Source: Natronococcus sp. A-GB1 (lineage in GTDB: Archaea > Halobacteriota > Halobacteria > Halobacteriales > Natrialbaceae). Taken from it: 64,000 bases of DNA. The stretch lies in the NCBI RefSeq assembly GCF_029688845.1, contig NZ_JARUKW010000003.1, positions 124,001 to 188,000 of the forward strand. The letters run 5' to 3'. Each line of letters begins with the position of its first letter. The stretch's first letter is position 1. This document shows positions 43,938 to 52,785 of the stretch, in pieces. The notes under the pieces were generated by a model. That model did no database searches. It had not been told where the DNA came from and was given only the letters and a program-made list of their open reading frames with translations. The position numbers were made by a program, and so were the translations under genes.

Positions 43938-44019
43938 CTCCCTTGAGGCGTCGCTCGGACGTGTCTTCCCGGAGCCGAAGGCAACGAACCGAAACCCCTC
44001 GTCGCGAAACACTCGAGCG

Positions 44020-45450
44020 ATGACCGGACGGCTGGCGGCCATCGCCGCGCTCGTCGCGAATCTCCTCGAGCGGCTGGGGATCATCGACGCCGAGCGACTG
44101 CGCCCGACGGTCGATCTCGCCTGGCCCCGGATCGTCACCGGGGTCGCGATCATGTCCAAGCAGACTGCCGACCTCGCGATGGTCGGGATCGCCGTCGGCA
44201 CTGCCGGCACCGCGGGTCTGGCGTTCGCGCTTGCCTACTGGGAGATCGTCGCGATGCTCGGACTCGGGCTGGCGGGCGGAACCGTCAGCCTCGTCTCCCA
44301 GAACTACGGCGGCGAGGAGAACGAGCGCGCGTCGCTGGTCGTCACCCAGAGCGTCCTGCTCGCGGTCATCATCTCGCTGCCGCTCGCGGCCGCGTTCGTC
44401 CTCGTTCCCGATCGGTTGATCGGGCTGTTCGGCGCCGGCCCCGAGTCGCTGGCCCACGGCAGCACCTACCTCGTCTACGTCGCGCCGGCCGTCGTCTTCG
44501 AACTCCTCAATCTGATCGCCAGCCGCACCTACACCGGCGTCGGCGACACGTTCACCGAGATGATGGCTCGAGCCGGCGGCGCGGTGCTAAACGTGGTTCT
44601 CAGCGCACTCTTCATCTTCGGCTTCGACATGGGCGTCGCCGGCGCTGCGCTCGGGACGACCCTCTCGACTGGCTTCGTCACCGTCGTCCTCGCCTGGGGA
44701 ATGGTCGGACGCTCCTACGGCGCGCTCGGGATGGAGCCCAGTCCCGTTCCGATCACCCGAGAGGGGCCGTGGCTCGAGGCTGGCGTGATCCGCGACCTCG
44801 TCGAGATCTCGACGCCCGAGATCGGCCGCCGACTCGCGCAAGGTGTCATCGTCTTCCCCATGCTGTGGATCGCCGCCTCGTTCGGCCCGGTCGTCGTCAC
44901 CGCCCTCGAGGTCGGTCGTCGGGTCCGCAGCCTGATCAACAGCGTCAACTGGGGGATGGGACTGGCCTCGAGTTCGCTCGTCGGCCAGCACCTCGGCGCG
45001 AACGAGGAGGAGGAAGCGGGCGCCTACGGCGAGGGGATCGTCCGCCTTTCGGTGGTCTGTTACGTCGGGATCGCCGCCGTCGTCGTCGCGTTCGCCGACC
45101 CGATCGCGGGGCTGTTCGTGAGCGAGCCTGACGAGATCTCGCTGGCCGCGACGTTCGTCGCGGTCGGTGCCGTCAGCGCGATCGGACTCGGCGTCGACGG
45201 CGCCGCCGCGGGCGCCTTGCTCGGCGCCGGGGACACCCGACTGCCGCTGGTGGCCTCGCTAATCGGTCGGTATCTCTTCGCGCTCCCCGCGGCGGCGCTC
45301 GGACTCGTCACCCCGCTCGGCGTCGCGGGGCTCTACCTCGCCTTCCTGCTCGAGACGTACGTCCCCGGCGGGATCAACTACTGGCTGTTCCGGCGCGGGC
45401 GCTGGAAGGCCGTCAGCCGGCGGTATCGCCCCGACGCCGAGACGAGCTGA
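44020..45450 (+). CDS. MATE family efflux transporter
   Basis: A 476-residue transporter with 12 membrane helices in two homologous halves, as in all MATE proteins. Typical stretches are DLAWPRIVTGVAIMSKQTAD with GLAGGTVSLVSQNYGGEENE in the first half and NWGMGLASSSLVGQHLGANE in the second. MATE exporters expel cationic compounds using sodium or proton gradients. The first 30 residues are a polar/amphipathic extension. It follows the geranylgeranyl reductase gene and converges with hisS, whose stop is 13 bases away. Confidence 0.92.
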   Translation: MTGRLAAIAALVANLLERLGIIDAERLRPTVDLAWPRIVTGVAIMSKQTADLAMVGIAVGTAGTAGLAFALAYWEIVAMLGLGLAGGTVSLVSQNYGGEENERASLVVTQSVLLAVIISLPLAAAFVLVPDRLIGLFGAGPESLAHGSTYLVYVAPAVVFELLNLIASRTYTGVGDTFTEMMARAGGAVLNVVLSALFIFGFDMGVAGAALGTTLSTGFVTVVLAWGMVGRSYGALGMEPSPVPITREGPWLEAGVIRDLVEISTPEIGRRLAQGVIVFPMLWIAASFGPVVVTALEVGRRVRSLINSVNWGMGLASSSLVGQHLGANEEEEAGAYGEGIVRLSVVCYVGIAAVVVAFADPIAGLFVSEPDEISLAATFVAVGAVSAIGLGVDGAAAGALLGAGDTRLPLVASLIGRYLFALPAAALGLVTPLGVAGLYLAFLLETYVPGGINYWLFRRGRWKAVSRRYRPDAETS

Positions 45451-45462
45451 AAACGGGAACCG

Positions 45463-46761
45463 CTACGCGAGGTCGTCGTAGGTCGGTCGCTCGAGGTCGC
45501 CGGGGAACTCCTCGACCGGCGTCTGGAGCTGGTCGCCCGACTCCATATCCTTGACCGTCACCTCGTCGTTCGCGAGATCCTGTTCGCCGACGATGACGAC
45601 CGTTTCGGCGTTAACCGAGTCCGCGTAGTCGAGCTGGGCACCGAAAGAACGGCCGGCGACGTCGGTCTCGACGACGTGTCCCCGCTCGCGCAGCTCGCAG
45701 GTGATGCGGGCAGCCTCGGGGCGGGTGTCGCCGACTTGGAGCACGTAGTAGTCCGTCGTCACTTCCTCCTCGGGCCAGACGCCCGCACGCTGACACAGCA
45801 GCGACAGCGTCGCGTGGCCGGGCGCGACCCCGACCGCGGGAGTCGGCTGGCCGCCGAAGCTCTCGATGAGATCGTCGTAGCGCCCGCCGCCGAAGATCGA
45901 CCGGGAGACCTCGCCCGTCGAGTCGAAACACTCGAAGACGACGCCGGTGTAGTAGTCGAGCCCGCGGGCCGTCTCGAGCGAGATCGTGCAGTACTCGCGG
46001 GCGCCGAAGTCCTCGGCGGCGGCGAGCACGTTCTGGAGGTTCTCGACGGCTGCCGTAACCCGCTCGGTCCCCGCGAAGGATTCGACTTCTTCAAGGTCGC
46101 CGCCCGCGATCAGGTCGTCGAACTCGGCGGCCTGGTCGTAGGAGAGGCCGGCCTCGACGAGCAGATCGTGGTACTCGGTGGTGGAGATCTTGCCCGACTT
46201 GTCGACGGCCCGGATCGCCTCGGTCGTATCGACGTCGGTCTCGTAGCTCTCGAGCACGCCGCCTAAGATGTCGCGGTGGGAGATCCGAAACTCGAAGTGG
46301 TCGCCGGTGAGTCCGAGCCCAGTCATCGCGTCGGCGGCCCACGCGAGAATTTCGGCGTCGGCCTCGGGCTCCGAGGAGCCGAAGATGTCGACGTTGGTCT
46401 GGTAGAACTCGCGCTGGCGGCCCTGCTGGACCTGCTCGTAGCGCCAGAACGGACGCGTCGAGAACCACTTGATCGGCTTCGACAGCTCCTGTTGTTTCGC
46501 GACGACCATCCGCGCAACCGTCGGCGTCAGCTCGGGGGTCAGCGTGACGTGGCGCCCGCCCTGATCTTCGAAGGCGTACAGCTCCTCGACGATCTCGTCG
46601 CCGCTCTTGTCCGTCCACATTTCGGCGCGCTCGAGTGCGGGCGTCCCGATCTCGCGGAAGCCGTACCTGCGGGCGGCGTCCTCGATCGTGTCGATGGTCA
46701 CCCGTCTGGCGGCCATCTCGCCGGGGTAGAAGTCACGAAACCCCTTGATGCCGTCGTACAT
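45463..46761 (-). CDS. hisS: Histidyl-tRNA synthetase
   Basis: A 432-residue class II aminoacyl-tRNA synthetase. It begins MYDGIKGFRDFYPGEMAARR, has motif 2 in WFSTRPFWRYEQVQQGRQRE, the histidine-binding ETARGLDYYTGVVFE and motif 3 in FGGGRYDDLIESFGG. It ends with an alpha/beta anticodon-binding domain carrying DYYVLQVGDT and YADSVNAETVVIVGEQDLAN. It charges tRNA-His. A TTCTAACC element on the other strand lies 26 bases upstream of the ATG. Confidence 0.97.
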   Translation of the reverse strand: MYDGIKGFRDFYPGEMAARRVTIDTIEDAARRYGFREIGTPALERAEMWTDKSGDEIVEELYAFEDQGGRHVTLTPELTPTVARMVVAKQQELSKPIKWFSTRPFWRYEQVQQGRQREFYQTNVDIFGSSEPEADAEILAWAADAMTGLGLTGDHFEFRISHRDILGGVLESYETDVDTTEAIRAVDKSGKISTTEYHDLLVEAGLSYDQAAEFDDLIAGGDLEEVESFAGTERVTAAVENLQNVLAAAEDFGAREYCTISLETARGLDYYTGVVFECFDSTGEVSRSIFGGGRYDDLIESFGGQPTPAVGVAPGHATLSLLCQRAGVWPEEEVTTDYYVLQVGDTRPEAARITCELRERGHVVETDVAGRSFGAQLDYADSVNAETVVIVGEQDLANDEVTVKDMESGDQLQTPVEEFPGDLERPTYDDLA

Positions 46762-46872
46762 ACCCCACCGTTCGGCGACGGCGACCTTCTAACCTTTCGT
46801 TTGGGCGTCGGTCGCGTGAATCCGGGACGGCGTTGCGACGAGCACGGTTCGTCTCTCGAGCGGGCGGAGGAA

Positions 46873-46878
46873 TTTATA
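46873..46878 (+). promoter_or_regulatory. TATA element of the tspO gene
   Basis: TTTATA centred 25 bases before the ATG at 46900, giving leaderless transcription. Confidence 0.6.
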
Positions 46879-46899
46879 CGGCGTTGACGAAGACGTCGT

Positions 46900-47424
46900 A
46901 TGCCTCCACGAATCGGTCGGGCTCCCTCCGAGACGATCGGCGGCGACGAGTGGCGGGAGCTGGGTCTCGCCATCGGCTTCTGCGAGCTCGCCGGCGTCGT
47001 TCCCGGTCTGCTGACCGCCGACGACGTGAGCGAGTGGTATCCGACGCTCGAGCAACCGTCGAAAACGCCGCCAGGATGGGTGTTTCCGCCCGTCTGGACG
47101 GCCCTGTTCGCGACGATGGGGATCGCGTGGCACCTGGTTCGTCGGGAACGAACGACGAGCCCCAGGCGAAAACGGCGGGCCGAACGGGTGTTCCTCTCCC
47201 AGCTCGCGTTGAACGCCCTCTGGTCGCTCGTCTTCTTCGGCCGACGATCGATTCTCGGGGGGTTCGTCGTCATCGCGTTGCTCGGGCCGGCGATCGCCGT
47301 GACGATCGCGGCGTTCGCGCGCATCGATCGCCGGGCGGCGCTGTTGCTGGTGCCGTACCTGTGCTGGGTCGCGTTCGCGACGGCGCTGAACTACGGGCTC
47401 TGGAAACGCAACCGCGGTCGGTAG
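46900..47424 (+). CDS. tspO: TspO/MBR family protein
   Basis: A 174-residue five-helix membrane protein of the TspO/peripheral benzodiazepine receptor family. Diagnostic segments are EWYPTLEQPSKTPPGWVFPP, LALNALWSLVFFGRRS and the C-terminal PYLCWVAFATALNYGLWKRN, which holds the cholesterol/porphyrin-site helix. TspO binds porphyrins and is linked to light- or oxygen-dependent stress responses. The promoter spacing confirms the start. It converges with the PP-loop gene downstream. Confidence 0.93.
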   Translation: MPPRIGRAPSETIGGDEWRELGLAIGFCELAGVVPGLLTADDVSEWYPTLEQPSKTPPGWVFPPVWTALFATMGIAWHLVRRERTTSPRRKRRAERVFLSQLALNALWSLVFFGRRSILGGFVVIALLGPAIAVTIAAFARIDRRAALLLVPYLCWVAFATALNYGLWKRNRGR

Positions 47425-47428
47425 GATA

Positions 47429-48019
47429 CTACCGGACGTTCGTCACGTACGTCTGCTCGTGGTCGGGGAACAGCTCCTCGATAGCTTCGGGGCCGTCCTC
47501 TGCGGCGATGATCGCCCGCAGCTCCGCCTCGTAGTCTGCGCGGTCAATCGACTCGCTCGGCCCGACGGTTACCTCGAGGTGAGCCTCGACGAGCCGGTCG
47601 ACCGCGCGACGACCGAACCCCGACAGCGGCGCGATATAGTCGACGCCGTGGCGGTCCTCGAGGCTCTGGGCCTGAGCCCGCGAGACGGTCGGCACGCGGT
47701 CGTCCCGGCGGGTGCCGTCGGCAACCGCGTCGAAGCGGTCCTCGGCGAGGGCCTCGAGGGCGTGCTGGTGGACGTGCTGGATCCCGTTGCGGGGAAAGCC
47801 GTCCTCGCGGATCCGCTCGACGGCCTCCCGGGCGACCTCGCGCTCGAGCTCGAGGCGTTCGAACCCGAAGCCGGCGGTGTCGGCGGTCTCGCGGGCGTGT
47901 TTCCAGTCGTCGCTGATGCCGAAGCTGACCGTGACGAGCGTGACGTCGTAAAACTCCTCGAGGACCAGCGCCGCGAGCGTCGAATCCTTGCCCCCGCTGT
48001 AGAGCAGTCCGAGCTCCAT
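47429..48019 (-). CDS. PP-loop superfamily ATPase (tRNA-thiolation-like)
   Basis: A 196-residue ATP pyrophosphatase-like enzyme. The PP-loop is YSGGKDSTLAALVL at residues 7-20, followed by VSFGISDDWKHARETA and a DAVADGTRRDDRVPTVSRAQ loop. PP-loop enzymes adenylate substrates in tRNA thiolation, asparagine synthesis and diphthamide formation; this small single-domain type is a conserved archaeal form of unknown target. Its ATG overlaps the stop of the PDCD5-like gene by one base (TGATG). Confidence 0.85.
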   Translation of the reverse strand: MELGLLYSGGKDSTLAALVLEEFYDVTLVTVSFGISDDWKHARETADTAGFGFERLELEREVAREAVERIREDGFPRNGIQHVHQHALEALAEDRFDAVADGTRRDDRVPTVSRAQAQSLEDRHGVDYIAPLSGFGRRAVDRLVEAHLEVTVGPSESIDRADYEAELRAIIAAEDGPEAIEELFPDHEQTYVTNVR

Positions 48020-48375
48020 CAGCGACGCTTGATGTCGAAGCTCTTCGAGTCGGGTTTGAGCTCCTGGAGGAGCTGTTTCATCTTCTCGTCGTCGATCTTG
48101 CCCTGGATGCGTCCGCTGCGAGCCAGCGCGATTACCTGCTGTTCGACCTGTTCGCCGAACTGTTCCTTGCTCATCTTGACCGTGTTGAGCCGCTTTCGCG
48201 CGTCGTCGGTCAGGTGCTGGCGGAGCAGCGCCTGCTTCTGGGCTTCGGCCTGCTGCTGGGCGGCCTCCTGGCTCGCCCGGTCGGCCTCGCCGCCCCCCTC
48301 GGCGCGGTCCTGTAGCTGCTCCATTTTCTTCTGTCGGAGCTCCTCGAGTTTCTCCTCGTCGGGTGAGCCGCTCAT
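48019..48375 (-). CDS. PDCD5-like DNA-binding protein
   Basis: A 118-residue PDCD5 family protein. It starts [20 protein letters not shown], contains a Gln/Ala-rich helix ([20 protein letters not shown]) and ends with the conserved [18 protein letters not shown] region and [14 protein letters not shown]. Archaeal homologues are small helical proteins proposed to bind DNA or the ribosome. It sits between S19e and the PP-loop gene; the S19e-PDCD5 pairing is widespread in archaea. Confidence 0.93.
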   Translation of the reverse strand: MSGSPDEEKLEELRQKKMEQLQDRAEGGGEADRASQEAAQQQAEAQKQALLRQHLTDDARKRLNTVKMSKEQFGEQVEQQVIALARSGRIQGKIDDEKMKQLLQELKPDSKSFDIKRR

Positions 48376-48477
48376 AGGGAGACGTTGCGCGCGGGCGCAG
48401 AAAATGATTACGGACGACGAGAGCGAGAGACGTCGCTGACCGGCGAGCGGTCCGAAAAGAGTGCTCGAAAGCGAGCC

Positions 48478-48933
48478 TTACGCGTAGCGCTCGAGTTCCG
48501 GGCGGTCGAGCTCCTCGAGAACCTCGCCGGCGGTGTCGTCGAGCAGGCTTCGGCCGGCGGGCGTGATGCGTCGTCCCTCGCCCTCGGCGGTCTCGACGAG
48601 ATCTTCCTCCTCGAGCTGCTGGAGGATCGTCCGGATCACGTTCTTCGAGCCGTCGGTTCGCCGGTCCGGGGCGACGCGGTAACGGTTCGTCCCGGCCTTG
48701 CCGCCGCCGTACTCGGTGGAGAGCCGCTCGACGCCGACGGGGCCGCGGTCGGCGACCTTTCGCAGGAGGCTCGCAGCGCGGGTCGCCCAGAAGTCCTCCT
48801 GCTCGGGGGGGAGTTCGCGGTCGACGCCAGTCTTTGCGAACTGGCTCCAGTCGGGTTCGTCGAGTCGGTCCTCGAGGTCCTCGGCGAGCGCCTCGATGAG
48901 GTCGTCCGCCGGAACGTCGTACATCGTAGCCAT
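48478..48933 (-). CDS. rps19e: 30S ribosomal protein S19e
   Basis: A 151-residue archaeal/eukaryotic S19e, a winged-helix protein of the small subunit needed for its maturation. Recognisable segments are MATMYDVPADDLIEALAEDL, DFWATRAASLLRKVADRGPV with GVERLSTEYGG, and VIRTILQQLEEEDLVETAEG. The ATG at 48933 begins the conserved N-terminus; the frame is open further upstream but is not protein-like there. First gene of the S19e, PDCD5, PP-loop operon, with a 102-base gap to the second gene. Confidence 0.96.
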   Translation of the reverse strand: MATMYDVPADDLIEALAEDLEDRLDEPDWSQFAKTGVDRELPPEQEDFWATRAASLLRKVADRGPVGVERLSTEYGGGKAGTNRYRVAPDRRTDGSKNVIRTILQQLEEEDLVETAEGEGRRITPAGRSLLDDTAGEVLEELDRPELERYA

Positions 48934-49047
48934 TGGCGTTGGGTTCCCTGCCGCGGCATTTAAGACCATCGTCTTTCCGCGAGCTCGACCTCGAGAACCG
49001 TTCTCGCGGTCCGGATCGCTTTTCGTGCTGGCCCCGAAACGCCGGGT

Positions 49048-49953
49048 ATGGACGAACGCGCCGCACTGGCGCTGTTGGAGGGGGAACTCGACCCGGTCGG
49101 CGACGACGCAGCTGTCGTCGACGGGCTGGTCGTGACGACCGACATGCTCCACGAGCGGACGGACTTTCCGCCGGGGACGAGCCGCTACACGGCCGGCTGG
49201 CGGTCCGTTGGCGCCTCGCTGTCCGACGTCGCGGCGATGGGAGCCGATGCGACGGCCGCAGTCGCGGCCTACGCGGCTCCGGAGTTCGTCGAGGACGAAC
49301 TGCTGGCGTTCGTCCGGGGCGCACGCGACGTCTGCGACCTCGTCGACGGCGAGTACGTCGGCGGCGACCTCGACGGTCACGAGGAGTTTACCGTCGCGAC
49401 GACTGCCATCGGGCGAACCGAGGACCCGGTTCCGCGCAGCGGCGCCCGACCCGGCGACGTCGTCTGCGTCACCGGCACGCTCGGACGGAGCGCAGCCGCT
49501 CTCGAGCTATTTCGACGCGGCGAGCGTGAGACCGATCCGGACGCCAGCGGGCGCGCGAACGAGCTGTTCCGGTTCGAACCTCGGATCGCGGCCGGACGGG
49601 CGCTCGCCCCGCACGCAACGGCGATGATGGACTCGAGCGACGGCCTGGCGCGGTCGCTCCACCAGCTCGCGGAGGCGAGCGACTGCGGGTTCGCGATCGA
49701 CAGCGAGGCGATTCCGGTCGACGACGCCGTCCGGTCGGTCTCCGAGACCGACCGGGAGGCCCTCGAGCGCGCCACGACGTTCGGCGAGGACTTCGAACTC
49801 GTCGCGACAGTACCAGAGACGTCACTCGAGGCCGTTCGCGACGCGGTCGACGTTCCGCTCTCGACGATCGGGACCGTTCTCGAGAGCGACGACGGAATCA
49901 GCCTCGACGGGGAGCCGCTCGCGGATCGAGGCTACACCCACGGCGATGACTGA
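49048..49953 (+). CDS. thiL: Thiamine-monophosphate kinase
   Basis: A 301-residue ThiL, which phosphorylates thiamine monophosphate to the active diphosphate. Typical blocks are VGDDAAVVDGLVVTTDMLHE with the metal-binding aspartates, WRSVGASLSDVAAMGADATA, VTGTLGRSAAALELF and AMMDSSDGLARSLHQLAEAS, then GEDFELVATVP. The gene abuts the convergent site-2 protease gene with one base between stops. ThiL belongs to the PurM/AIR synthetase-like fold. Confidence 0.95.
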   Translation: MDERAALALLEGELDPVGDDAAVVDGLVVTTDMLHERTDFPPGTSRYTAGWRSVGASLSDVAAMGADATAAVAAYAAPEFVEDELLAFVRGARDVCDLVDGEYVGGDLDGHEEFTVATTAIGRTEDPVPRSGARPGDVVCVTGTLGRSAAALELFRRGERETDPDASGRANELFRFEPRIAAGRALAPHATAMMDSSDGLARSLHQLAEASDCGFAIDSEAIPVDDAVRSVSETDREALERATTFGEDFELVATVPETSLEAVRDAVDVPLSTIGTVLESDDGISLDGEPLADRGYTHGDD

Positions 49954-51111
49954 TCACTGGACGATGGCGATCGGAACCGGCATGAAACACAGCAGGCCAA
50001 GCCCAAAGGTGACGACGCCGAGCAGGAACCGACCGGTTCCGAGCCGTTCATCCTGGACCGGACGCGCCGGGCCGACCGAGGCCAGCACCGCGGTGAAGAT
50101 CCCCCAGAACACCCAGATGAAGACCGAGTTGCCGCTGTAGCCGCTCACGTAGTAGAGGTACGCCGCGAGTCCGAACAGCGCGCCGGGAACTAGCGCGGCG
50201 ATCGTCTCCTGGAGGTTCCCAGCCATCGCTCGGAGGATGTGACCGCCATCGAGCTGGCCAACTGGGATGAGATTCAGGAAGGTGACGAACATCCCGACCC
50301 AGCCGCCGATGACGACCGGATTTACGGCTGTCGCCGGGTCATCCTGGTAGAGCGGTTGATCGAAGAGGACAGCGAGCCACTCGAGCAACAGCGGGTAGCC
50401 GAGGTCGATCTGGATCGCGTTCGGATCCGCGACGACGTCATCGGGCGCGGTGACGGGAGGCATGTGGAGTCCGACGATCGTGATAACGACCGTCGCGATC
50501 AGCCCCGCGAGCGGGCCGGCGACGCCGATGTCGAACAGCGCCTTCCGGTCGGGCATTCGTCCCTTCATCTTGATCACGGCGCCCATCGTCCCGATCAGCG
50601 TCGGCACCGGGATGAAGTAGGGCAGGGAAGCGTCGACCCCGTGGTAGCGGCTCAACACGTAGTGGCCCATCTCGTGGACGCCGAGAACGCCCAGGATCGC
50701 GACCATAAACGGCCAGGCCTCCCACATCGCCAGCGGGTTCGCGAACGGATCGATGTGATACCACATCGAGCCGGCGAACAGCGTCGAGACGACGGTTGCG
50801 AGTAACAGAAGAACGTTCGTCCAGGGGATCCCGTCGATCCCGATAGACCGGGGCTCGGCGACGAGGGCGTACTCCCCGTGGCGCCGCGTCAGCTCGACGT
50901 CGTACCCCGCCTCGCGAAACACCGGCCACAGCTCCTGCATCAGCGGCTCGGGGGCGACCAGCGGATCGCCGTAGTAGACGAGCTGCTCGTCCTCCCGGCG
51001 GGTTTCGTAGACCGCAAACACCGACTCGACGCGCTCGAGCGGCGGTCCGTCCTCCGGGAACGGGTTCCGGTCGCCCGCCGTCCCGTAGTCGGACGAATCA
51101 ACGTCGTCCAT
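49954..51111 (-). CDS. Site-2 protease family (M50) membrane protease
   Basis: A 385-residue membrane zinc protease. An N-terminal soluble domain of about 95 residues is followed by membrane segments with the zinc-binding HEMGH at 146-150 and the second motif VGQLDGGHIL near residue 290. These enzymes cut within membrane-spanning segments of regulatory proteins. Substrates are unknown. It differs from the other M50 protease in this window in lacking PDZ domains. It converges with thiL. Confidence 0.92.
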   Translation of the reverse strand: MDDVDSSDYGTAGDRNPFPEDGPPLERVESVFAVYETRREDEQLVYYGDPLVAPEPLMQELWPVFREAGYDVELTRRHGEYALVAEPRSIGIDGIPWTNVLLLLATVVSTLFAGSMWYHIDPFANPLAMWEAWPFMVAILGVLGVHEMGHYVLSRYHGVDASLPYFIPVPTLIGTMGAVIKMKGRMPDRKALFDIGVAGPLAGLIATVVITIVGLHMPPVTAPDDVVADPNAIQIDLGYPLLLEWLAVLFDQPLYQDDPATAVNPVVIGGWVGMFVTFLNLIPVGQLDGGHILRAMAGNLQETIAALVPGALFGLAAYLYYVSGYSGNSVFIWVFWGIFTAVLASVGPARPVQDERLGTGRFLLGVVTFGLGLLCFMPVPIAIVQ

Positions 51112-51309
51112 CGTCCGAAGTCAGCGGTTGCTCGTATAAATTGCCTTCCCTAAGCCGCGACGATCGCCTTCGAAGAAGTGAGCCGCGTGCCGAGACAGTC
51201 AGTCGGACGCGGGCGAGACCGCAGCCGTTTGATCAGAGGGGAGACCACGCCGGATGGCGTCCGTGGCGCGCCGGCGCGGGTGAGCGTCGTTCGTTGTGTG
51301 GACGACAGC

Positions 51310-51549
51310 TCAGGCGGACTGCACGCGCCAGGTCGTCGCGCTCGTGTACGACCACTTCTCGACCTCGAGGTCGCCGTCCGAATCCGAGAGTTTGACCATC
51401 AGCGCGCCGATCTCCTTCGGGGACATGCCGACATCGTCGGAGATGAACTTCCCCTTGAAGTACAGCTCGCCGTCTTCGACCTGTTCGCGCAGGTAGTTTT
51501 TCAGCCGCCGTTCTTTGCTTTCCGTGGAGGTTTGGGCTGTCGTGCTCAT
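51310..51549 (-). CDS. DUF7123-like haloarchaeal protein
   Basis: A 79-residue protein conserved in haloarchaea: STESKERRLKNYLREQVEDG, ELYFKGKFISDDVGMSPKEI, then ALMVKLSDSDGDLEVEKWSY. The predicted helices followed by a short sheet resemble a small winged-helix domain (DDVGMSPKEIGALM is the likely recognition region), so DNA binding is possible. The start at MSTTAQTSTES matches the TATA element upstream, although the frame stays open for another 65 AT-rich codons. Confidence 0.85.
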   Translation of the reverse strand: MSTTAQTSTESKERRLKNYLREQVEDGELYFKGKFISDDVGMSPKEIGALMVKLSDSDGDLEVEKWSYTSATTWRVQSA

Positions 51550-51885
51550 CGACAACACTCTCTTGCAGCCAGTATATGTTATAAAGTAAGGACGTTTAGC
51601 GAGTTTTTGGTTGCATTTAGCGCACAGTCGAATAATAGGTTCTTTATCGCCGCCATCGAGACATTTCACGATGGCCTGAGAATCCATTAGAACTTTCACA
51701 ACCGCTTCTAACGTATTATTCTCTTCTTTAGTATAGAATGGCATGAAATATCATTTTAATATTCTGTTTCGAGAGGGCTTGCAGTGTCATGCCGGACAAC
51801 GACACGAGATCGTGGTTGCTTGCTATAGCAGGTCCGAGAACGACCCTATCCGCGTTCCAGATTCGAGAACCCACCGAAACGAGAG
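51550..51885. other. AT-rich upstream region of the DUF7123-like gene
   Basis: No confident gene. On the minus strand a 65-codon frame from 51744 reads MPFYTKEENNTLEAVVKVLM and continues with a C-x2-C motif (CAKC), running in frame into the DUF7123-like gene. Its AT-rich codons differ from neighbours. The promoter of the smaller gene lies inside it, so it is probably a foreign remnant or chance frame. The rest, toward 51885, shows nothing beyond a ten-base palindrome. Confidence 0.4.
51579..51585 (-). promoter_or_regulatory. TATA element of the DUF7123-like gene
   Basis: Read on the minus strand this is TTTATAA, 30-36 bases upstream of the ATG at 51549. It supports the short start over the longer in-frame extension. 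Confidence 0.55.
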
Positions 51886-52707
51886 CTATGACCGCTCGTG
51901 AACCCAGAACTCGTCCTCCACGGTAACTTCTTTCTTGAACAGCGGCACCTCGTCCTTGAGCCGATTGATCCCGTCCTCGACCGTCCGAAACGCCTCTTCG
52001 CGGTGGCCCGCGAGGACGACGACGAAGACGATGTCCTCGCCGTCGGCGACGACGCCGGTTCGGTGGTAGAGTTCGACGTCCAGTACGCCCTCCCGGGATT
52101 CGAGGTCCGTCTCGAGGGCGGCCATCCGCTCCTCGGCGACGCCCTCGTACTTCTCGAATTCGAGGTACTCGGTTCGAGCGTCGTCGTCATCGTCTTTCGC
52201 ACGAACCCGTCCAGTGAACGTCGCGATCGCACCTGCACGGTTGGCCCGCGGGGAACGCTTGACCCGCGCGACGAGCGACTCGAGGGTCTCGTATTGCTCT
52301 TGGGCCTCGAGGGCCTCGACGAGGGCGTCCTCCTCGAGGTCGGCGGGTCCGGAAACGGTCATGAGGACCTCCTCGACGTCGTCGGACGGCTCTCCGACGA
52401 CGAGCGTCGGGTGCCGGAGCCGAGGGACACCGACGACGACGGCGTACTCGCAGTCGGTCGAGAGCGCCGCTAGCGCGTCCGCGACCGACATCCCCGTCCC
52501 CGAGGCCGTCCAGTCGCCGTCGGCCCCGAGCCCGTAAGTGACGTCGCCGCCGATCGTCAGCGATTCCTGGGTGCCGTCGGCGATCGTCGCGTCGTACCGA
52601 ACGACGCCGACACGTCCCTCCCGAGAGAGCCGGTCGACAACCCGGTCGACGACGCGCTCGAGCCGTTCCTCGCTCGTCCCGCGGTTCAGACAGCCGAGTA
52701 CGTACAT
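51886..52707 (-). CDS. moaE: Molybdopterin synthase catalytic subunit MoaE with MobB-like N-terminus
   Basis: A 273-residue fusion. Residues about 1-135 resemble a MobB-type domain but its nucleotide loop is degenerate: GCLNRGTSE replaces the usual G-x4-GKT/S. Residues about 145-273 are MoaE, with ANRAGAIATFTGRVRAKD, YLEFEKYEGVAEERM, HRTGVVADGEDIVFVVVLAG and KDEVPLFKKEVTVEDEFWVH holding the catalytic lysines. MoaE inserts sulfur into molybdopterin using a thiocarboxylated partner (SAMP1 in Haloferax), which UbaA activates. Confidence 0.92.
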   Translation of the reverse strand: MYVLGCLNRGTSEERLERVVDRVVDRLSREGRVGVVRYDATIADGTQESLTIGGDVTYGLGADGDWTASGTGMSVADALAALSTDCEYAVVVGVPRLRHPTLVVGEPSDDVEEVLMTVSGPADLEEDALVEALEAQEQYETLESLVARVKRSPRANRAGAIATFTGRVRAKDDDDDARTEYLEFEKYEGVAEERMAALETDLESREGVLDVELYHRTGVVADGEDIVFVVVLAGHREEAFRTVEDGINRLKDEVPLFKKEVTVEDEFWVHERS

Positions 52708-52785
52708 GTCGGACGGTTGGTTCGGTTGCGGTTTGTAGCTGTCGACGGGTGGCGATCTTTGTCCCTGCGACTCGTAGACGAGGGT

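Noticed and set aside
51820-51832. Ten-base palindrome TGCTATAGCA
   Set aside because: Short, single, far from a start codon and expected by chance in AT-richer sequence.
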